9,927 nucleotides of DNA from Bacillota bacterium (lineage in GTDB: Bacteria > Bacillota > Clostridia > Peptostreptococcales > Anaerovoracaceae): assembly GCA_017537495.1 (NCBI GenBank), contig JAFYKS010000041.1, positions 1-9,927 of the forward strand. Reading direction: 5' to 3'. The position numbers were made by a program, and so were the translations under genes. Shown in pieces: positions 7,931-9,927 of this stretch. Every line of letters starts with the position of its first letter. The first letter of the stretch is position 1. The notes beneath the pieces are model-generated. The model was not told the origin of the DNA. It did no database searches and saw nothing but the letters and a program-made list of their open reading frames with translations.

Positions 7931-8050
7931 GTGCGCCGGGGAAATCGTTCACAGCCAGGCGGACAAGGCGATCGGAGCGGAGCGTACTCCTGGTACGTGA
8001 GCACCGAAGCGCCGCGGGCCAACACCGCTGTGGGCGATTTCAGCAAGCAC
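7931..8050. repeat. Long imperfect inverted-repeat element in the grpE-dnaK gap
   Basis: Arms at 7941-7955 and 8027-8041 match as GAAATCG-N2-CACAGC and GCTGTG-N2-CGATTTC. Outside them GTGC (7931-7934) can pair with GCAC (8047-8050). Inside, GGCG with CGCC, CGG with CCG, and CGTAC (7983-7987) with GTACG (7993-7997) around a TCCTG loop continue the fold. It has no T-run in either direction, so it is not a classic terminator. Its GC-rich, palindromic make-up looks like a dispersed intergenic repeat or an mRNA stability element; repetition elsewhere cannot be seen here. Confidence 0.6.
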
Positions 8051-8052
8051 GC

Positions 8053-8589
8053 CTAGTTTGCCACCTTCACCATGGAAGGTCTGATTACTTTATTATTTAA
8101 TGTATACCCCTTCTGCAGGACGCAGGATACTTTGCCGCTTTCGAATTCGTCGGTGTCTTCCATCATCACTGCATTGTGGAAATTCGGGTCAAATTCCTGA
8201 CCCAGGGCTTCGATTTCCTTTACTCCTGCTTTTTCAAGCACACCCTGGAGCTGTTTGAAAATCAGGCTCATGCCTTCCACAAAGCTGTCGCCTTCCTGGC
8301 CTAAGGCCAGTGCCCGTTCAAAGTTGTCTATTACATTAAGCAGTTCGCTGACAATCTTTTCGTTAGCGAATGCATAAATGTCGCTCTTTTCCTTTTCGGT
8401 TCTTCTCTTGAAGTTCTGGAAATCTGCCATGAGACGCATGTACTTGATGTTCAGTGCTTCGTCTTCTGCAGACATTTCTTTCTTTTCTTCAGCCGGCGCT
8501 TCCGCTGCCTCTTCTTCCTGAGCTGTTTCCGCAGTTTCAGCCTGGATTTCTTCTTCCTGCAGGCCGTCCTGCTTCATTTCTTCACTCAT
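8053..8589 (-). CDS. grpE: Nucleotide exchange factor GrpE
   Basis: Dimeric co-chaperone that releases ADP from DnaK and resets its cycle. The protein has 178 residues. The first 45 are very acidic (Glu/Ala-rich, low complexity), followed by the long coiled-coil helix (about 45-90, including LMADFQNFKRRTEKEK) and the compact beta domain containing the GrpE signature toward the end (GYTLNNKVIRPSMVKV, 161-176). The start ATG lies inside the hrcA reading frame and overlaps its stop by 8 nt, implying coupled translation. The stop codon is followed directly by the inverted-repeat element before dnaK. Confidence 0.98.
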   Translation of the reverse strand: MSEEMKQDGLQEEEIQAETAETAQEEEAAEAPAEEKKEMSAEDEALNIKYMRLMADFQNFKRRTEKEKSDIYAFANEKIVSELLNVIDNFERALALGQEGDSFVEGMSLIFKQLQGVLEKAGVKEIEALGQEFDPNFHNAVMMEDTDEFESGKVSCVLQKGYTLNNKVIRPSMVKVAN

Positions 8590-9628
8590 CCTCGTTTCCT
8601 CCGCCTTCTAATTTAAATACATTGTTCAGATTATCGGTCAGATATTCGATAATCGAAGTGACTTCACCGTACTGCATACGGGTCGGTCCGATGACACCGA
8701 TTTTGCCCACCATCTTGCCGTCCACATGATAAGTGGCGGTAATCAGGGAGCAGTCCTGCATGATATCATCTGTGTTTTCTTCACCGATGGTTACGATAAT
8801 ACCATCTTCACGTTCCAGGAGCTTTCTGGTGAAGTCTTCCTTCTGACTGAGCATGTTCAGGAAGCTTCTCGCCTTACCCAGATCGTTGTACTCCGGAATA
8901 TCGAAGATATTAGTCAGGCCTTCCATATACAGGTTGACGTTGAGCATATCTTCCAGAGTCTTCATGAAGTTCGGCATTACGTTGGCAGCCAGGCCGCTCA
9001 TAGCCGTAATATCGGTTTCCACATCTTCTATAATGTTAAGGGTCAGTGCCTCACTGATGGTCTTACCCTTATAGTTGTAAGTCATGGTCTTGGCCAGAAG
9101 CTGCAGACTCTCTTCAGTGTACGGAACTTTCATCCGCAGCGCCTGATTGGAAATCTTACCGCTTTCTGCTACGATCATCAGTACCACGGTGTTCTCATCC
9201 ACCGGCAGAAGATTGATAAACTTCAGTGTATCGTTGTTCTGTGCCGGGGTCATGGCAAAGGATGTGAGATTGGTGATCTCCGACAGCACCGCTGCTGCGT
9301 GCTCAATGGTCTTTTCGAACTCATTGACGCTACCCTGCAGTCTCTGTGCGATAACCAGCTTCTCTTCACCGGACAGTTCCTTCTTTTCCATCAAAGCATT
9401 TACGTACAGTCTGTACGCCTTATCGGACGGAACTCTGCCGGCAGAGGTGTGCGGGTGTGTCAGGTAACCCATCTCCTCCAGGTCTGCCATCTCATTTCGG
9501 ATGGTAGCCGGGCTGATGCCAAGGTCATATTTCTTAGACAGGGTTCTGGAGCCAACCGGTTCAGCAAATCTTACATAGTCGCTGATAATGGCCTGCAAAA
9601 TCTTCAGTTTGCGTTCGCTTAAATCCAT
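8582..9628 (-). CDS. hrcA: Heat-inducible transcription repressor HrcA
   Basis: Repressor of class I heat-shock genes; it binds CIRCE and is kept active by the GroEL chaperonin in studied Firmicutes. The protein has 348 residues, the usual length. An N-terminal winged helix-turn-helix contains GSRTLSKKYDLGISPATIRN (26-45) and a wing HTSAGRVPSDKAYRLYV (60-76). The remainder matches the GAF-like dimerisation region, ending with the conserved GVIGPTRMQYGEVTSIIEYL stretch. The start is ATG 9628, with AAAAGGAGG on the - strand seven bases upstream. It is the first gene of the operon and is preceded by a perfect CIRCE site, so it should regulate itself together with grpE, dnaK and dnaJ. Confidence 0.98.
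   Translation of the reverse strand: MDLSERKLKILQAIISDYVRFAEPVGSRTLSKKYDLGISPATIRNEMADLEEMGYLTHPHTSAGRVPSDKAYRLYVNALMEKKELSGEEKLVIAQRLQGSVNEFEKTIEHAAAVLSEITNLTSFAMTPAQNNDTLKFINLLPVDENTVVLMIVAESGKISNQALRMKVPYTEESLQLLAKTMTYNYKGKTISEALTLNIIEDVETDITAMSGLAANVMPNFMKTLEDMLNVNLYMEGLTNIFDIPEYNDLGKARSFLNMLSQKEDFTRKLLEREDGIIVTIGEENTDDIMQDCSLITATYHVDGKMVGKIGVIGPTRMQYGEVTSIIEYLTDNLNNVFKLEGGGNEDE
8598..8602 (-). promoter_or_regulatory. grpE ribosome binding site inside hrcA
   Basis: GGAGG on the - strand lies eight bases before the grpE ATG, within the last hrcA codons. It supports ATG 8589 as the start and coupling of the two genes. Confidence 0.8.
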
Positions 9629-9657
9629 TGCTCTGCCTCCTTTTCGCTTTCAGTTTG

Positions 9658-9684
9658 TTAGCACTCATTTTGATGGAGTGCTAA
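9658..9684. promoter_or_regulatory. CIRCE operator (HrcA binding site)
   Basis: TTAGCACTC at 9658-9666, a nine-base spacer, and GAGTGCTAA at 9676-9684: every base of the TTAGCACTC-N9-GAGTGCTAA consensus is present. It lies between the -10 box and the hrcA start codon, so it falls at the promoter and in the mRNA leader. Bound HrcA would block the operon until heat or misfolded protein relieves it. Confidence 0.98.
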
Positions 9685-9695
9685 TCACAATATAT

Positions 9696-9724
9696 AAGAT
9701 ACACCGTTTGGATGGGAAAGTCAA
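9696..9724 (-). promoter_or_regulatory. Sigma-A-type promoter of the hrcA operon
   Basis: Read on the - strand, TTGACT (9724-9719) is 17 bp from TATCTT (9701-9696). The -35 box matches five of six consensus bases and the -10 box four. Transcription should begin near 9689, just before CIRCE. A nearby TATATT offers an alternative -10 with longer spacing. Confidence 0.8.
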
Positions 9725-9775
9725 CCAAAATCGCAAGTTTTTTTATGTGAATTTTACGTGTTGTTTACACATACC

Positions 9776-9842
9776 AAAGTATCACCAAACCGCTGAAAAA
9801 GTATCACTTTGGGATACAAAATCATTTATTTGGGGATACTTT
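9776..9842. repeat. Symmetric array of four GTATC/GATAC half-sites, 22-bp period
   Basis: GTATC occurs at 9779-9783 and 9801-9805, and its inverse GATAC at 9813-9817 and 9835-9839. Both pairs are spaced exactly 22 bp, and all four are symmetric about position 9809. Three sites share the longer form AAAGTATC. The pattern could be an operator array for an unseen gene to the right, or the multiple terminal repeats of an insertion element. The rest of 9725-9927 holds no gene that can be supported. Confidence 0.55.
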
Positions 9843-9860
9843 CAGTATGCCTGCTCCAAT

Positions 9861-9895
9861 AAAAAATACCATCAGAAAATGTTTCCAATGGTATT
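9861..9895 (-). terminator. Terminator-like hairpin at the right edge
   Basis: AATACCAT (9865-9872) pairs with ATGGTATT (9888-9895). An inner GAAA/TTTC stem follows after a 2x2 mismatch. Read on the - strand the hairpin is followed by six T (9866-9861), as for an intrinsic terminator of a gene lying right of the window. The stem is AT-rich. A short - strand open frame (9826-9927) also crosses it, which conflicts if that frame is coding. Confidence 0.45.
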
Positions 9896-9927
9896 AAAGG
9901 ATATTCAATAAAATCTACAGCCGCACT

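Noticed and set aside
8726..9622. 298-codon + strand open frame opposite hrcA
   Set aside because: It is antisense to a clear HrcA and has no plausible ribosome site or family features.
1..9927. CRISPR array, tRNA or rRNA genes
   Set aside because: No regularly spaced direct repeats with unique spacers, no cloverleaf-like stretch and no rRNA-like sequence were seen on either strand.

Overview
The window looks like chromosomal DNA from a low-to-mid GC Firmicute. Support comes from the hrcA-grpE-dnaK-dnaJ order, a perfect CIRCE operator, a DnaK lacking the extra nucleotide-binding-domain segment of Gram-negative DnaK, and strong AGGAGG-type ribosome sites. A sigma-54 regulon with a solute-binding-domain sensor kinase would suit an amino-acid-using anaerobe, perhaps of the Negativicutes, but the genus cannot be fixed from this sequence.

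Left half (1-4709, + strand): the 3' part of a membrane sensor histidine kinase with an extracytoplasmic solute-binding-type sensor. It overlaps by 20 nt a sigma-54-dependent response regulator. A 189-nt gap follows, then a sodium:alanine/glycine-type (AGCS) symporter. The gap is dense with control signals: three 18-bp palindromes (likely enhancer sites for the regulator), a hairpin plus T-run made from two of those palindromes (likely the regulator's terminator), a full-consensus -24/-12 sigma-54 promoter, and a strong ribosome site. Together these read as one circuit: an external ligand is sensed, the regulator is phosphorylated, and sigma-54 transcription of the symporter is switched on. 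A bidirectional terminator separates this module from the next.

Right half (4740-9724, - strand): the complete heat-shock operon hrcA-grpE-dnaK-dnaJ, read right to left from a sigma-A-type promoter with CIRCE just downstream of it. hrcA and grpE overlap by 8 nt. The grpE-dnaK gap holds a long imperfect hairpin of about 120 nt. The dnaK-dnaJ gap holds a shorter hairpin. HrcA represses the operon through CIRCE, and GrpE, DnaK and DnaJ form the Hsp70 folding machine.

Right edge (9725-9927): AT-rich DNA with no convincing gene. It holds four GTATC/GATAC half-sites in a symmetric array with exact 22-bp periods and a terminator-like hairpin read on the - strand. The array could be an operator or the end of an insertion element whose body lies beyond the window.
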